64,000 nt of DNA from Advenella incenata (lineage in GTDB: Bacteria > Pseudomonadota > Gammaproteobacteria > Burkholderiales > Burkholderiaceae_B). The stretch is from positions 62,001 to 126,000 of the forward strand of contig NZ_SHKO01000004.1 of NCBI RefSeq assembly GCF_004217095.1, given 5' to 3'. The translations under genes were made by a program, and so were the position numbers. Of the stretch, positions 54,228-64,000 are shown in pieces (the stretch's first letter is position 1; each line of letters starts with the position of its first letter). Below the pieces are notes generated by a model. That model saw nothing but the letters and a program-made list of their open reading frames with translations. It was not told the DNA's origin and made no database searches.

Positions 54228-54301
54228 TCTGTCCAGTTTTGCCTTCAGTGAAAATATTCCCAAATGAGTGAGAATGCAATTTCATTGTTGGAGTCAAGAT
54301 G

Positions 54302-54832
54302 TCATAAACGAAACTTGCCGGTTTGCATGGCGCTAATGATCATCTCAAGCGTCTCCTGTCGGGTTTTGCCGTCAACAGACAGAACATGGTGTTCCAGTTC
54401 GCCGAGCAAAGAAAACTGTTGATGCAGGGCAGCGATAGGTTCTGGGTCTGTCAACGTGTCGTTACCACGTTGCTGACAGCGAGCGATTGCCAGCGCTAAC
54501 GAAGGGCGCAGGACAATGTAATGTACAGGCGTGGCAATCGTCTGGAAAGAAGGTAAAAACCATGGGCCGATAATGCCATCAACAACAACAAAATAGCCGC
54601 CATGCGCATAGCTTTGCGCCACGCCAGAGAGCGCGTTCATGACTACATTGTTTTGTATATGCGCACTGGGCAGATAGGGCGCAATGGCGCCATTTTTGAT
54701 GAAGCGCCAGAAATCGTCGGTATGCAGGTGAACCTTTGCAGACCCTGCTTGTTCGGTCAGGGCCAGCGCAGCGGTTGTTTTTCCTGAGCCGGGTGGCCCA
54801 GTAAGAATTAGAATTTCGCCAGCGTGTTCCAT
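54302..54832 (-). CDS. P-loop NTPase/kinase-like protein
   Basis: A 176-residue AAA-type P-loop protein. Walker A GPPGSGKTT lies near the N-terminus (LILTGPPGSGKTTAALAL). LHTDDFWRFIK and YFVVVDGIIGPWFLP are the DxD and Walker B-like regions of the gluconate-kinase/zeta-toxin-like group, and ARCQQRGNDTL gives the lid arginines. ATG 54832 (MEHAGEILIL) has GGA 7 nt upstream; an alternative ATG at 54946 adds 38 residues. It likely phosphorylates a small molecule. No antitoxin-like partner is adjacent, so a toxin role is not supported. Confidence 0.75.
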   Translation of the reverse strand: MEHAGEILILTGPPGSGKTTAALALTEQAGSAKVHLHTDDFWRFIKNGAIAPYLPSAHIQNNVVMNALSGVAQSYAHGGYFVVVDGIIGPWFLPSFQTIATPVHYIVLRPSLALAIARCQQRGNDTLTDPEPIAALHQQFSLLGELEHHVLSVDGKTRQETLEMIISAMQTGKFRL

Positions 54833-55137
54833 AACAATTCCGTTTGCATGCAACCGCTTCCGATTTTCGATGACGGTTGACGGTGTTTTGCTGCTTTGAA
54901 AATAGTCAGGCCAATTGTGAAACAAAATCGAGATATTTGCATTCATTGTGCAATTCCGGCAGGATGCAAATTCCCAATTGATGTAAAAAAGTTAAATCAA
55001 GACAGCCATTTTACTGAATTTTCAGCAGGGCATAATGACCGGGATTCGGGGTAACGCCGTTCAGGGCCAGCGCCCCGATGTCACTGGCTCTGCTAATGCT
55101 ACTTTGCACGCGCAAACTCAGCGGCGGCAGGGTATAT

Positions 55138-56028
55138 TCAATATTTCTGCGGTGCGGTCGACTCGGCTAAGATACGCAAGTAAAGTTCATGCCGCTTGAT
55201 GCTGATTAACCCCTGTTCTTTGGCAGCCAGCACACCGCAGCCGGGTTCGTGCCGATGTGTGCAATTGTAGAATCGGCAATTCTGGCTGTACGGGCCAAAT
55301 TCGGGAAAGCCCTGCTCAACTTCTGTCTGGCCCAGGTGTTTCAGGCCAAAGGCCTGGAAACCCGGGGAATCGATCAGATCCCCTCCTGCATCGGGCAGGT
55401 GGTACAGGCGCGACGAGGTTGTTGTATGTTTACCGGTGCCCAGCGCAATGGAGTGCGCTTGCGTATCAGCGCGAGCTTCCGGAACCAGGATGTTCAAAAT
55501 ACTGGATTTTCCCATACCGCTCTGGCCAAGCAGCAGGCTGGTTTTGTCTGCCAATAGCGGCAAAAGACTGTCACGCAACGCCTGCGGCTGCAGGGTGCTG
55601 GTTTCAATAATGCGCACGCCCAATGCGCTCATATCCGAGAGCAGGGCGCGTGCACGCGGCAGGCTTTCGGTCAGATCGCATTTGTTCAGAATAATGACGG
55701 GCGTGATGTCGGCGCTGAATGCGCCAGCCAGTGCGCGCCCGGTCAGGTCTTCGGAAAACAGCGGCTCGACTGCGATCACAATCAGCAACTGATCGACATT
55801 GGCGGCAAATTGCTTGGCTCGCATTTCATCTGAGCGGTACAGTAAATTGCGCCGCTCGTGCACTCGTTCAATCCGTCCCTCGTCCTGCCCCTGGGGTTCA
55901 ATGTCTACATAGTCGCCAACACAAATGCCGGTTTTCTTGCCACGCGTATAGCATTGACGCAGCTGTCCGTCGTCCAGCTCCACCTGATAATGACGGCCGT
56001 GAGCGGCAATAACGCGCCCGGCCATCAT
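55138..56028 (-). CDS. rsgA: Ribosome small-subunit-dependent GTPase A
   Basis: A 296-residue circularly permuted GTPase that aids late 30S maturation. The OB-fold N-terminus (GRVIAAHGRHYQVEL) is followed by permuted G motifs: LNKCDLT (G4), then GQSGMGKSSILN (G1) and DSPGF (G3). The C-terminal zinc finger is NCRFYNCTHRHEPGC. ATG 56028 overlaps the stop of the M48 peptidase gene by 4 bp, so the two are coupled. Confidence 0.96.
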   Translation of the reverse strand: MMAGRVIAAHGRHYQVELDDGQLRQCYTRGKKTGICVGDYVDIEPQGQDEGRIERVHERRNLLYRSDEMRAKQFAANVDQLLIVIAVEPLFSEDLTGRALAGAFSADITPVIILNKCDLTESLPRARALLSDMSALGVRIIETSTLQPQALRDSLLPLLADKTSLLLGQSGMGKSSILNILVPEARADTQAHSIALGTGKHTTTSSRLYHLPDAGGDLIDSPGFQAFGLKHLGQTEVEQGFPEFGPYSQNCRFYNCTHRHEPGCGVLAAKEQGLISIKRHELYLRILAESTAPQKY

Positions 56029-57296
56029 CCGTTTGTTGCCTGCAACTCTTGAAGCCGCCGAATGCGTAAGGAGGCCGGAGGATGGCTGTCGTAAAACGCC
56101 GAATGCACAGGGTCTGGCGTCAGGGTCGACGCGTTGTCATTGTAAAGCTTGACCAGCGCAGAAATCAGTGCCTCGGAGCTGGCCTGTGTGTGTGCGTAAT
56201 GGTCGGCTTCGAACTCGTCCTTACGGGAAAAGAAGCTGAATATAGGGGCAAAGAAGAATGTGAAGACAGGCATCGCCATAAAGAACAGCAGCAGCGCCAT
56301 GGCGTCATTGGAACCATTGATGACAGGGGAAACGCCCAGCCCCTGGTAGAACCAGATCTGGTTTTTCAGGAAACCCAGCACCGCAAAAAACACCAGCGCC
56401 AGCAAAAAACTGAAAATCATGCGTTTTTGCACATGCTTATGGCTGAAATGCCCCAGTTCATGAGCCAGTACGGCTTCGATCTCTTCAGGGTTCAGTTTGC
56501 CCAGCAGGGTATCGAAAAAAACAATCCGGCGTGATTTGCCAAACCCGGTGAAATAGGCATTGCCATGGGCTGAGCGCTTGGAGCCGTCCATGACAAACAG
56601 CCCCTTGAGGGCAAAGTGGCAGCGCAGCGCCAGATTGTTGATGCGATCGGCCAGTTCGGGATTGTCCAGTGGCGTAAATTTATTGAAAAGCGGGGCAATC
56701 CAGGTCGGAAATACAAACAGAATGAATGCGTTGAACGCCACCCACACCATCCATGCCCAAAGCCACCACAGGGGCCCGGAGGCCGCCATCAGCCAGAGCG
56801 TGACAGCAGCCAGCGGCAGGCCCAGCACCACGCTGACCAACAAGCCCTTGATCGTGTCGTTTACAAACAGGCCCAGTGTCATGCGGTTAAAGCCGAATTT
56901 CTGTTCCAGTCTGAATTGCTTCCACAAGCTAAAGGGCAGTTGCAGCGCGCCGGAAATCAACAGGACTGAACCCAGCAGCAGAATCTGGCGCCAGAAATCG
57001 TTGGGAATAATGCTGATCAGAAACCCATTGATCATTTGCAGGCCGCCAAGCAGGGTGAAGGCGATGAGCACCATTGCGTCAAAGACCCGCCGGGTCACGG
57101 ACAGTTTCATGCGCTCGACCGTGTAGTCGGCGGCGCGCTGGTGACTTTGCAGCCCGATTTTTTCGGCAAATTCGTCCGGCACCCTGGCGCGATGGCGCGT
57201 AACATGGCGTGCCTGACGGCTTGCCAGCCACAAATGGGTGATCGTCTCTAGAAGAAGGAAAAGGACAAATAAAAGCGTAAACGGGGTTGGGGACAT
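56025..57296 (-). CDS. M48 (Ste24-type) membrane metallopeptidase
   Basis: A 423-residue integral-membrane zinc protease of the M48 Ste24/CAAX family. The zinc motif HELGH (VLAHELGHFSHKH) and the downstream third ligand region (SRKDEFEADHYAH) are intact. Several hydrophobic spans surround the catalytic core, and the N-terminal CAAX-protease-type region is present (FGFNRMTLGLFVNDTIKG). It probably takes part in membrane-protein quality control. It is divergent from orn and coupled to rsgA downstream. Confidence 0.92.
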   Translation of the reverse strand: MSPTPFTLLFVLFLLLETITHLWLASRQARHVTRHRARVPDEFAEKIGLQSHQRAADYTVERMKLSVTRRVFDAMVLIAFTLLGGLQMINGFLISIIPNDFWRQILLLGSVLLISGALQLPFSLWKQFRLEQKFGFNRMTLGLFVNDTIKGLLVSVVLGLPLAAVTLWLMAASGPLWWLWAWMVWVAFNAFILFVFPTWIAPLFNKFTPLDNPELADRINNLALRCHFALKGLFVMDGSKRSAHGNAYFTGFGKSRRIVFFDTLLGKLNPEEIEAVLAHELGHFSHKHVQKRMIFSFLLALVFFAVLGFLKNQIWFYQGLGVSPVINGSNDAMALLLFFMAMPVFTFFFAPIFSFFSRKDEFEADHYAHTQASSEALISALVKLYNDNASTLTPDPVHSAFYDSHPPASLRIRRLQELQATNG

Positions 57297-57349
57297 TTCT
57301 ATTGTGTGCTCTGTGCGAAAATAATGTTTCTGAACAATAAGGATCGAAA

Positions 57350-57895
57350 ATGGCGGTAAATGATCTGCGACTGGTATGGCTGGACATGGAAATGAGCGGC
57401 CTTGATCCCGAAAAAGAACGTATTCTGGAAGTGGCTGTTGTGGTCACCGAACCTGATCTCACGCTGGTAGCGGAAGGCCCGGTTCTGGTTATCCACCAAT
57501 CCGATGAGGTTCTGGCGGGCATGGATAAATGGAATACATCCACCCATGGCCGCAGCGGCCTAACCGAAAAAGTGCGCACCTCTGTACTCACCGAAGAACA
57601 GGCGGAAGACATCCTGCTCGAGTTTCTTGCGCCGCTGGTACCCAAAGGCGCGTCGCCGCTTTGCGGCAATACGATCAGTCAGGACCGGCGTTTCATGTAC
57701 AAGTACATGCCGCGCTTCGAAAGCTACTTTCATTACCGCAATCTGGATGTAAGTACGCTTAAGGAACTGTCCCGTCGCTGGAAACCAGAGGTCTACAAAG
57801 GATTCGACAAGAAGAGCCGGCACGAGGCACTGGCCGATATTTACGAATCCATTGATGAACTCAAGTACTACCGAGAACATTTTATCAAGCTTTAG
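57350..57895 (+). CDS. orn: Oligoribonuclease
   Basis: A 181-residue DEDDh 3'-5' exoribonuclease that degrades 2-5 nt RNAs and pGpG from c-di-GMP turnover. Visible: [24 protein letters not shown] (Exo I), [16 protein letters not shown] (Exo II) and [26 protein letters not shown] (Exo III). Length is normal. It starts 53 bp from the divergent M48 gene and precedes acpS by 20 bp. Confidence 0.97.
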   Translation: MAVNDLRLVWLDMEMSGLDPEKERILEVAVVVTEPDLTLVAEGPVLVIHQSDEVLAGMDKWNTSTHGRSGLTEKVRTSVLTEEQAEDILLEFLAPLVPKGASPLCGNTISQDRRFMYKYMPRFESYFHYRNLDVSTLKELSRRWKPEVYKGFDKKSRHEALADIYESIDELKYYREHFIKL

Positions 57896-57915
57896 CACTT
57901 CACGGTGAAATGCCC

Positions 57916-58341
57916 ATGGCTAACGAAGTCACGCTGCCTGCAGCGATTGCCGGTATCGGTACAGATCTGATCCATATCCATCGAATCGCCCAGGCGTACG
58001 AGCGCTTTGGCGATCGTTTTGTCGTCCGGATTCTGGGGCCGCAGGAGCGGGAGAAGTTTCTGCGCAGACACGCGCGTGACCCCGAGCGCGGAATTCGCTT
58101 TCTGGCGACCCGCTTTGCCGCCAAAGAGGCATTTTCCAAGGCAATCGGGCTGGGCATGCGAGCGCCCATGACGTGGTCGCGCATGCAGACGCTCAATGCG
58201 CCCAGCGGACAGCCGCTGGTGGTGCTGGCTTCACCCTTGAAAGACTGGTACGAATCACGCTTCGGACCGGCCCATATTTCCCTGACCGATGAATCCGATC
58301 TGGCCATGGCCTTTGCCATGGTGGAACGTAAACCGGTTTAA
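57916..58341 (+). CDS. acpS: Holo-[acyl-carrier-protein] synthase
   Basis: A 141-residue 4'-phosphopantetheinyl transferase that activates acyl carrier protein using CoA. Conserved marks are [22 protein letters not shown] (with the metal-binding Asp), [20 protein letters not shown] (WxxKEAxxKA-like) and [21 protein letters not shown] 57916 is preferred over ATG 57910 because GGTGA (57904-57908) is then 7 nt away rather than 1. It is about 15 residues longer than the E. coli enzyme. Confidence 0.95.
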   Translation: MANEVTLPAAIAGIGTDLIHIHRIAQAYERFGDRFVVRILGPQEREKFLRRHARDPERGIRFLATRFAAKEAFSKAIGLGMRAPMTWSRMQTLNAPSGQPLVVLASPLKDWYESRFGPAHISLTDESDLAMAFAMVERKPV

Positions 58342-58376
58342 CCAACCTGTTGCCCAACACCCAAAAAGGAGTCCAG

Positions 58377-59477
58377 GTGCCTGTTGCCCAATCCCGTCCT
58401 GCCCGCCGATCTGCTCGATCTGCCGCCACCGCAACCGCTGCTCGGCAAATGCCTGGCCCGGTGATGCTTGATGTTGCCGGCCACCGCCTGACCAGTCAGG
58501 AACGGGATCGCCTGGCGCATCCACTGACCGGTGCAGTTATCCTGTTTGCCCGCAATTACGAAAACCCCCGGCAACTAGCCGAGTTGACTGCACAAATTCA
58601 CGAAGCCAGAGATGAACCGCTGCTGATTGCAGTTGATCATGAAGGTGGGCGGGTACAGCGGTTTCGCGATAACGGTTTTACGCAACTGCCATCCATGCAG
58701 GATCTGGGCCGTTATTGGGAGCGTAACCCGCTGCAGGCCATGCGCGCCGCGACCGAGATCGGTTATGTCCTGGCCGCCGAATTGCGCGCCTGCGGCGTCG
58801 ATTTCAGCTTTACACCGGTTCTGGATCTGGACTATGGCGTGAGCAAGGTTGTTGGCACCCGTGCCTTTCATCGTGATCCGCGGGTTGTTGCGATGCTGGC
58901 GCGTGCCCTGATTCAGGGTTTGAGTCTGGCCGGCATGCGTTCCTGCGGCAAGCATTTTCCCGGCCATGGTTTTGTCGATGCCGATTCTCATGTCGCCATT
59001 CCGGTAGATGAGCGGGATCTGGAGCAGATCATGGCAGACGATGCCATGCCTTATGACTGGCTGGGCGCACCGGTGCTGTCGGCCGTGATGCCGGCACATG
59101 TCATCTATCCCAAGGTGGATGCCTTGCCTGCCGGTTTTTCCAAAGTATGGGTGCAGCAAATATTGCGCCAGCGCCTGAAGTATGATGGCGTGGTTTTTTC
59201 GGACGACTTGACCATGCAAGGGGCATCGGTTGCCGGCGACATCACGGCCCGCGCCGAAGCGGCACTATCTGCCGGATGTGATATGGTATTGGTATGCAAC
59301 CGTCCCGATCTGGCCGATACTGTGCTCTCCTGCCTGAAAGTCGCGCCGTCGGCCTCATCGGTTTCCCGAATCCGTGCCCTGAAGCCGGCTGTGCCGTTCA
59401 TGGACTGGAATACCTTGCAATCAGACTCACGATATCAGTATGCCCGAGACTTTCGATCTCAAATCCTTTCTGAGTGA
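58377..59477 (+). CDS. nagZ: Beta-N-acetylhexosaminidase (NagZ)
   Basis: A 366-residue glycoside hydrolase family 3 enzyme that removes GlcNAc from 1,6-anhydro-muropeptides in peptidoglycan recycling. Marks: [35 protein letters not shown] (the catalytic His region), and [13 protein letters not shown] with the nucleophile Asp. The GTG start 58377 has AGGAG (58367-58371) well placed; a TTG at 58350 is less likely. Residues 1-30 are a basic Ala-rich extension. Its end overlaps uvrC by 38 bp. Confidence 0.94.
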   Translation: MPVAQSRPARRSARSAATATAARQMPGPVMLDVAGHRLTSQERDRLAHPLTGAVILFARNYENPRQLAELTAQIHEARDEPLLIAVDHEGGRVQRFRDNGFTQLPSMQDLGRYWERNPLQAMRAATEIGYVLAAELRACGVDFSFTPVLDLDYGVSKVVGTRAFHRDPRVVAMLARALIQGLSLAGMRSCGKHFPGHGFVDADSHVAIPVDERDLEQIMADDAMPYDWLGAPVLSAVMPAHVIYPKVDALPAGFSKVWVQQILRQRLKYDGVVFSDDLTMQGASVAGDITARAEAALSAGCDMVLVCNRPDLADTVLSCLKVAPSASSVSRIRALKPAVPFMDWNTLQSDSRYQYARDFRSQILSE

Positions 59478-61269
59478 CCTGCCGCATCTGCCTGGCGTTT
59501 ACCGTCATCTGGATGCGGAAGGCACGGTATTGTATGTCGGCAAGGCCCGGGATCTGAAGAAACGCGTTTCTTCCTACTTTCAGAAAACGCCTGACAGCCC
59601 GCGTATTGCGCTAATGGTCGCACGGGTCTGGCGCGTGGAAGTCACGGTGACACGTTCGGAGGCCGAGGCGCTGATCCTGGAAAACAACCTGATCAAAAGC
59701 CTGCGGCCGCGTTACAACATCCTGTTTCGTGACGATAAGTCGTACCCGTACCTGATGATCAGTGCGCATGACTATCCGCGGATTGCGTACTATCGTGGCA
59801 TTACCAGTCGCAAGGGACGTTTTTTCGGGCCATATCCGAATTCCTGGGCCGTACGCGAAACCATACAGATCCTGCAGAAGGTCTTTCGCCTGCGCACCTG
59901 TGAGGACACCGTTTTTGCCAATCGCTCGCGACCCTGTCTGCAGTATCAGATCGGACGGTGTACTGCGCCTTGCGTCAACTTTATCGACGAAGAAGATTAC
60001 AAGCGTGATGTGCAGCAAGCCGTGCGTTTTCTGGATGGCGAGGCCGACGACGTGGTTAACGACCTGCAGGCACGCATGCAGCAGGCCTCTGACCAACTGC
60101 GTTTTGAGCAGGCCGCCGCGTTGCGGGACCAGATGCATGCATTGGCAACCGTACTGCATCAGCAATCGATGGAAGAGGTGGACAAGACCGATGTCGATAT
60201 CATTGCCGTGGCGCAGGCAGCCGACAAGGCGTGTGTCAACCTGGCCATGGTGCGCGGTGGCCGGCATCTGGGCGACCGCTCGTTTTTTCCGACGCAGGCC
60301 GATGGTGAAAGTCGCGCCGATGTGATGACGGCGTTCATTGCGCAGCATTATCTGGAAAATCCATTGCCGCCGGTGCTGGTATGCTCCGAGGCATTGGCAG
60401 ATGAAAATCTGCTGGCGCTGCTCAACGAGCAGCAGCCATCCCGGATCAAAACCCGTTTGCAGACGCGCCCGCAGGGGGTACGCCGTACCTGGCTGGATCA
60501 GGCTTTGCGCAATGCCGAGTTTTCCCTGGCGCGCACGCTTTCCGAGTCGGTCTCGCGTGCTGCGCGCACCCGTGCGCTGGCCGAGCTGCTGCAACTGGAT
60601 ACCGATGATGAATCGCTCGATGCGTTGCGCATCGAATGCTTTGACATCAGTCATACCGCTGGCGAGGCAACTCAGGCATCCTGTGTGGTATACCACCATC
60701 ATGATATGCAGCCTTCTTTGTATCGTCGTTATAACATCGCCGGCATCACCGAAGGAGATGATTACGCGGCAATGCGCCAGGTGCTGATCCGCCGCTTTTC
60801 CAAGGTGGCAGACGGCGAGGCGCCGCTACCGGAAGTGGTGCTGATTGACGGCGGCAAGGGACAAGTGGAAATCGCCCGCCAGGTTTTTGTGGAATTTGGC
60901 CTGGATACCCGTGTGATTGTCGGGGTGGCCAAGGGGGAAGGGCGCAAGGTCGGCCTGGAAACCCTGGTGTTTACGGACGAACGCGAGTCGGTGGCGCTTG
61001 GGTTGGGATCGGCTGCGCTGATGCTGGTGGCTCAGGTACGTGATGAAGCCCACCGGTTCGCCATCACCGGCATGCGGGCGCGCCGCGCCAAGGCCAGAAA
61101 TGTGTCGCGACTGGAGGAAATCGAAGGCGTGGGCGCTAAACGCCGACAAAAACTGCTTGCGCGCTTCGGCGGATTTTCCGGCGTGGCAGCGGCAAGCATC
61201 GATGACTTGCGTTCGGTAGAAGGTATTTCCAGGGAACTTGCGGAACGCATCTATGAATCTTTGCGTTAG
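59440..61269 (+). CDS. uvrC: Excinuclease ABC subunit C
   Basis: A 609-residue nucleotide-excision-repair endonuclease. Domains: GIY-YIG (about residues 13-95, [31 protein letters not shown]), UVR motif (about 205-240), UvrC RNase H-like nuclease ([35 protein letters not shown]) and C-terminal HhH ([21 protein letters not shown]). It overlaps nagZ by 38 bp. No LexA box is visible upstream because the start lies inside nagZ. Confidence 0.97.
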   Translation: MPETFDLKSFLSDLPHLPGVYRHLDAEGTVLYVGKARDLKKRVSSYFQKTPDSPRIALMVARVWRVEVTVTRSEAEALILENNLIKSLRPRYNILFRDDKSYPYLMISAHDYPRIAYYRGITSRKGRFFGPYPNSWAVRETIQILQKVFRLRTCEDTVFANRSRPCLQYQIGRCTAPCVNFIDEEDYKRDVQQAVRFLDGEADDVVNDLQARMQQASDQLRFEQAAALRDQMHALATVLHQQSMEEVDKTDVDIIAVAQAADKACVNLAMVRGGRHLGDRSFFPTQADGESRADVMTAFIAQHYLENPLPPVLVCSEALADENLLALLNEQQPSRIKTRLQTRPQGVRRTWLDQALRNAEFSLARTLSESVSRAARTRALAELLQLDTDDESLDALRIECFDISHTAGEATQASCVVYHHHDMQPSLYRRYNIAGITEGDDYAAMRQVLIRRFSKVADGEAPLPEVVLIDGGKGQVEIARQVFVEFGLDTRVIVGVAKGEGRKVGLETLVFTDERESVALGLGSAALMLVAQVRDEAHRFAITGMRARRAKARNVSRLEEIEGVGAKRRQKLLARFGGFSGVAAASIDDLRSVEGISRELAERIYESLR

Positions 61270-61319
61270 TGGTAGGATTACACATAATGCCTCCGCCGTA
61301 TTTTGTGTATTAAAGCCCT

Positions 61320-61892
61320 ATGCCACTGAACATACCTATTATCCTGACCTGGATGCGGATCGCCATGATTCCGCTGGTCATTGCGCTTTACTATCTGCCA
61401 CTGAACTGGATTGACGTTCCTTTGCGCGACACCATCGGTGCGCTGGCCTTTATTTTTGCGGCGCTGACAGACTGGTTTGATGGCTGGCTGGCGCGGCGCT
61501 GGAATCAGACATCATCATTTGGCGCCTTTCTGGACCCGGTCGCAGACAAACTTATGGTGTGCGCGGCCCTGTTGATCCTGCTTGACCTGAACCGGCTTGA
61601 TTCCTTTATTGCACTTATCATTATCGGACGTGAAATAACCATTTCGGCGCTGCGCGAATGGATGGCAACCATCGGCGCGCGCGATAGCGTGGCGGTGCAT
61701 TGGCTGGGTAAATTCAAAACCGCTGCGCAAATGACCGCCATTCCCTGCCTGCTGTTTTATCAGGATTGGCATGCGATTCCGTTTGCGCCCATCGGAACAG
61801 TACTGGTCTATATTGCTGCCATTCTGACGATCTGGTCCATGTTCTACTACATGAAAAAAGCCTGGCCCATCATCAAGCAGCAGCAAAACTGA
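61320..61892 (+). CDS. pgsA: CDP-diacylglycerol-glycerol-3-P phosphatidyltransferase
   Basis: A 190-residue inner-membrane phosphatidylglycerophosphate synthase. The CDP-alcohol phosphotransferase motif DGWLARRWNQTSSFGAFLDPVADK matches DG(x2)AR(x7-8)G(x3)D(x3)D. Four to six spans are visible. ATG 61320 follows uvrC by 50 bp; the uvrC-pgsA order is classic in Proteobacteria. It commits lipid flux to PG and cardiolipin. Confidence 0.96.
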   Translation: MPLNIPIILTWMRIAMIPLVIALYYLPLNWIDVPLRDTIGALAFIFAALTDWFDGWLARRWNQTSSFGAFLDPVADKLMVCAALLILLDLNRLDSFIALIIIGREITISALREWMATIGARDSVAVHWLGKFKTAAQMTAIPCLLFYQDWHAIPFAPIGTVLVYIAAILTIWSMFYYMKKAWPIIKQQQN

Positions 61893-61935
61893 CTGGTTTT
61901 TTCTGGCATATTAATCCGGCTATCACAGGTATCAT

Positions 61936-63255
61936 ATGACTTCGCAGGTTCTGACTTCTTCAAGCAGGGCTCCCAATGCAGATGGGGATCCACGCGACTG
62001 GAAGGTGATTGCGCTGATTGGGCTGCTGCATGGCGGTTCGCATTTTTATCAACTGGTGTTGCCGTCACTGTACCTGTCGCTCAATCGTGATTTTGGCTAT
62101 AGTTTTGCAGAACTCGGCTTTCTGGCCACGGTATTTTTTGTAGTCTCGGGTGTCGGACAGGCCTCATCAGGCTTTGTCGTAGACCATCTGGGCGCGCGCC
62201 CCGTATTGCGTTTCGGATTGGCCTGTATGGTGATCTCTGCGTTGCTGATTGCAGTCGCGGACGCCTATTGGGTTTTTATCATTGCTGCTTTTATTGGCGG
62301 GGCCGGCAATTCGGTCTTTCACCCGGTCGATTTTTCCATTATCAATCAGAATGTAAGCCAGCGGCGTCTGGGCCATGCTTTCAGTATTCATGGCGTCTCA
62401 GGCAACCTGGGCTGGGCACTGGCGCCAATCTTCATTACCTTTTTTATTGTTCAGACCGGCTCGTGGCGCTTTGCTGCGGCCGCCGCAGCTGTCGTGCTTT
62501 TTGCCCTGTTTCTGGCAACCTTTCTCGGGGCGTCGCTGCTGGCTACGCCGGCGGCGCAGACCGATACCAAGAGCGATAAACATACCGATAAGCAGGCCCA
62601 GGAACGCCCCCGGGCTGCTGAACCGGGCTTTGCCGCCAAGCTGCGCCTACTGTTAAAAAACCCGGCGCTGTGGGGCGCATTCCTGTTCTTTGCATTTACC
62701 TCCGGCTCAATGTCGTCGGTACAGAATTTCACCATTCCCATTCTTGGATCGCTTTATGGCATTGGCAAGGAATGGGCCAGTTCCGCGCTTTCGCTGTATA
62801 TGGTTTCAGCGGGTGTAGGGCTGCTTATTGGCGGTTTTCTGGCCAGCAGCACCGACAGGACCGAACGCATTGTGGCCGGCTCGCTGGCAACCTCGGGGCT
62901 GGTTTTCATTTTGCTGGCCATGGGCATGCTTCCCTCCGGGCTGGCAGTAGCCGGGCTGTGTGTGGCCGGATTCCTGAGCGGCATGGCTGGACCGTCCCGC
63001 GATATGCTGGTTCGACGTGTTACGCCCAAAGGCGCCCTTGGCTCCGTTTACGGTCTGGTCTATTCCGGCATGGATGTGGGTTCTGCTTTGGGACCCGTCG
63101 TATATGGCTTTATGCTGGATCACCAAACGTATCGTGGTCCCTGGCTGGTGTCCGGTCTGGCGCTGTTTGGCGCGGTGTTGGCGGCGCTCTGGGTTGCCCA
63201 TTGCGCCCGCAGGCAGCAGCAAGTGAGCTCTGTTGCCCAGGGCAGTGCGGCATGA
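61936..63255 (+). CDS. MFS transporter, fosmidomycin-resistance-like
   Basis: A 439-residue major facilitator resembling the Fsr (fosmidomycin resistance) family. The opening GLLHGGSHFYQLVLPSLYLSLNRDFGYSFAELGFLATVFFVVSGVGQASSGFVVDHLGARPVL is typical of that branch, as is GAGNSVFHPVDFSIINQNVSQRRLGHAFSIHGVSGNLGWALAP. A central hydrophilic loop of about 45 residues (TDTKSDKHTDKQAQERPR) separates the halves. Cargo cannot be read from sequence. Confidence 0.87.
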   Translation: MTSQVLTSSSRAPNADGDPRDWKVIALIGLLHGGSHFYQLVLPSLYLSLNRDFGYSFAELGFLATVFFVVSGVGQASSGFVVDHLGARPVLRFGLACMVISALLIAVADAYWVFIIAAFIGGAGNSVFHPVDFSIINQNVSQRRLGHAFSIHGVSGNLGWALAPIFITFFIVQTGSWRFAAAAAAVVLFALFLATFLGASLLATPAAQTDTKSDKHTDKQAQERPRAAEPGFAAKLRLLLKNPALWGAFLFFAFTSGSMSSVQNFTIPILGSLYGIGKEWASSALSLYMVSAGVGLLIGGFLASSTDRTERIVAGSLATSGLVFILLAMGMLPSGLAVAGLCVAGFLSGMAGPSRDMLVRRVTPKGALGSVYGLVYSGMDVGSALGPVVYGFMLDHQTYRGPWLVSGLALFGAVLAALWVAHCARRQQQVSSVAQGSAA

Positions 63256-63518
63256 GCGCCTGAATCGCCAGGCGTCCCCATGCATCCTGGTGGCTTTGAT
63301 GCCGGATTTCAACCTGCTTCAGACTGCCTATAAGCCAAAAGCCAACCTTTGCACAGGCGGTCATTGGCAGACAGGCAATTGACCTGCGGGCATTCTGGCG
63401 TATACTGGTCAGATCATCCTTGGATATAGCGTCAAGGCGACAATATATTCATACTGGCAATCACTTGTTTCATCCAAGGCGCCAACATGCGCGCCGTTAC
63501 ATTTTCAGGGAGGCTCCC

Positions 63519-63668
63519 ATGATGACAAATGTCAAGCTAAGCGTTAAACGATTGGCTGGATACGGCCTGGCCCTGGCGGCGCTCCTGTTTGTGTTTTCCC
63601 TGTATACCAATCCGGACCTGTACGTGTCTGTCTCCAATCTTTTCTGGTCCTGCTTCGGGGCTATTTAG
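63519..63668 (+). CDS. Small membrane protein of 49 residues, unknown
   Basis: A 49-residue protein with a basic N-terminus (MMTNVKLSVKRLAGYG) and one hydrophobic stretch (LALAALLFVFSLYTNPDLYVSVSNLFWSCFGAI). GGGAGG (63508-63513) is a strong ribosome-binding site, 5 nt before ATG 63519 or 8 nt before ATG 63522. I do not recognise it. It lies alone 263 bp after the MFS gene. Confidence 0.65.
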   Translation: MMTNVKLSVKRLAGYGLALAALLFVFSLYTNPDLYVSVSNLFWSCFGAI

Positions 63669-64000
63669 TAAACACCATCGCCACTGTTTGCCATGCGTCG
63701 TTCTCGGCCGAATGTGAACGCAATGCCGTGTTCCCGGTTCCCTGATCATGCGCCCATGCGCAGCTTCCCTGGGGCACCTGTCGGTAAGCTGTGGATCCTG
63801 TCGCGCGCACATATCCGCGTACGCATGCGTACTTATTTGCTTGGCACCTCGCATATGCTGGCTGTTAACAGCCAGGACAAGATCAGCGGCCGGCACCACA
63901 TCAAGGTTTCCAAATTCAGCGATGCTGCGGGTGTCGTTGCGCCGGGACAGCAAGGAGCCGACAGATTCTATGGGAAAAGCATCAGGCGATGCGAGCCAGT
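63669..64000. other. Right edge, no gene supported
   Basis: A 138-codon minus-strand frame (63537-63953) overlaps the small membrane protein and lacks recognisable sequence. I see nothing else supportable before the window ends. Confidence 0.55.

Noticed and set aside
54302-54832. P-loop protein as a zeta-type toxin
   Set aside because: Walker A and the DxD region are compatible, but no antitoxin gene is adjacent and small-molecule kinases share the same motifs.
63537-63953. 138-codon minus-strand frame at the right edge
   Set aside because: Overlaps the better-supported small membrane protein, has low-complexity basic composition and no start signal.

Overview
The window reads as a chromosomal segment of a betaproteobacterium of the family Alcaligenaceae. 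The reasons are the gene order ribF-ileS-lspA-coaBC-dut, the Bug-type substrate-binding protein next to a CoA-transferase, the DesA-type desaturase and the rplS / NUDIX / rsgA / M48 peptidase / orn / acpS / nagZ / uvrC / pgsA neighbourhood. The moderate GC content would fit Advenella or a near relative, but that genus call is inference. Almost everything looks like host chromosome. I see no phage, insertion sequence, CRISPR array or rRNA.

Layout. 1-7178 (minus): a tight operon ribF-ileS-lspA-coaBC-dedA-hypothetical-dut; dut runs off the left edge. 7228-13211 (plus): purN, rsmB, a DesA desaturase behind a structured leader, and a UvrD-type helicase. 13255-13698: a tiny lipoprotein, tRNA-Val(GAC) and a terminator. 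13882-21254: accessory genes, including an HxlR regulator with an NTF2-like gene and a broken SDR gene, a methyltransferase, a hydrolase/thioesterase pair, a small orphan protein with its own promoter, a LysR/TSUP pair and a DUF1275 protein. 21491-25794: a LexA-box-controlled DnaQ/GIY-YIG nuclease, YaiI, a nitronate-monooxygenase-like flavoprotein and small envelope proteins. 25841-31522: an MFS transporter, a secreted PIG-L deacetylase with a large C-terminal extension, ung, and a Crp/Fnr regulator behind an FNR/DNR-type box. 31649-33722: a three-gene putative aromatic-acid catabolic operon.

33996-43826 is a compact Tad (tight adherence) pilus locus: Flp pilin, TadG-like and TadE-like proteins, an unknown secreted protein, CpaB, CpaC secretin, an FHA-TadA fusion, TadB, TadC and a DUF192 protein. 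No TadZ, TadD or prepilin peptidase is present. 43921-50725 holds a LysR regulator, whose operator touches its own start codon, and acyl-CoA genes (AidB-like dehydrogenase, Bug protein, CoA-transferase, large acyl-CoA dehydrogenase). 50880-52318 holds a 1-Cys peroxiredoxin and then a LexA box, a folded leader and a 70-residue membrane protein. 52901-63668 returns to housekeeping: rplS, CoA pyrophosphatase, an NTPase, rsgA, an M48 peptidase, orn, acpS, nagZ, uvrC, pgsA, an Fsr-like MFS gene and a small membrane protein.

The most noteworthy signal is a pair of near-consensus LexA (SOS) boxes. One precedes the DnaQ/GIY-YIG nuclease, which fits a repair role. The other overlaps a promoter for the unrecognised 70-residue single-span membrane protein and has a long structured leader, an arrangement reminiscent of SOS-induced toxins and division inhibitors. 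Other points of interest are the alternating TGCCC/GGGCA segments in the desaturase leader, the apparently leaderless LysR gene, the incomplete Tad locus with its FHA-TadA fusion, and the decayed SDR gene.
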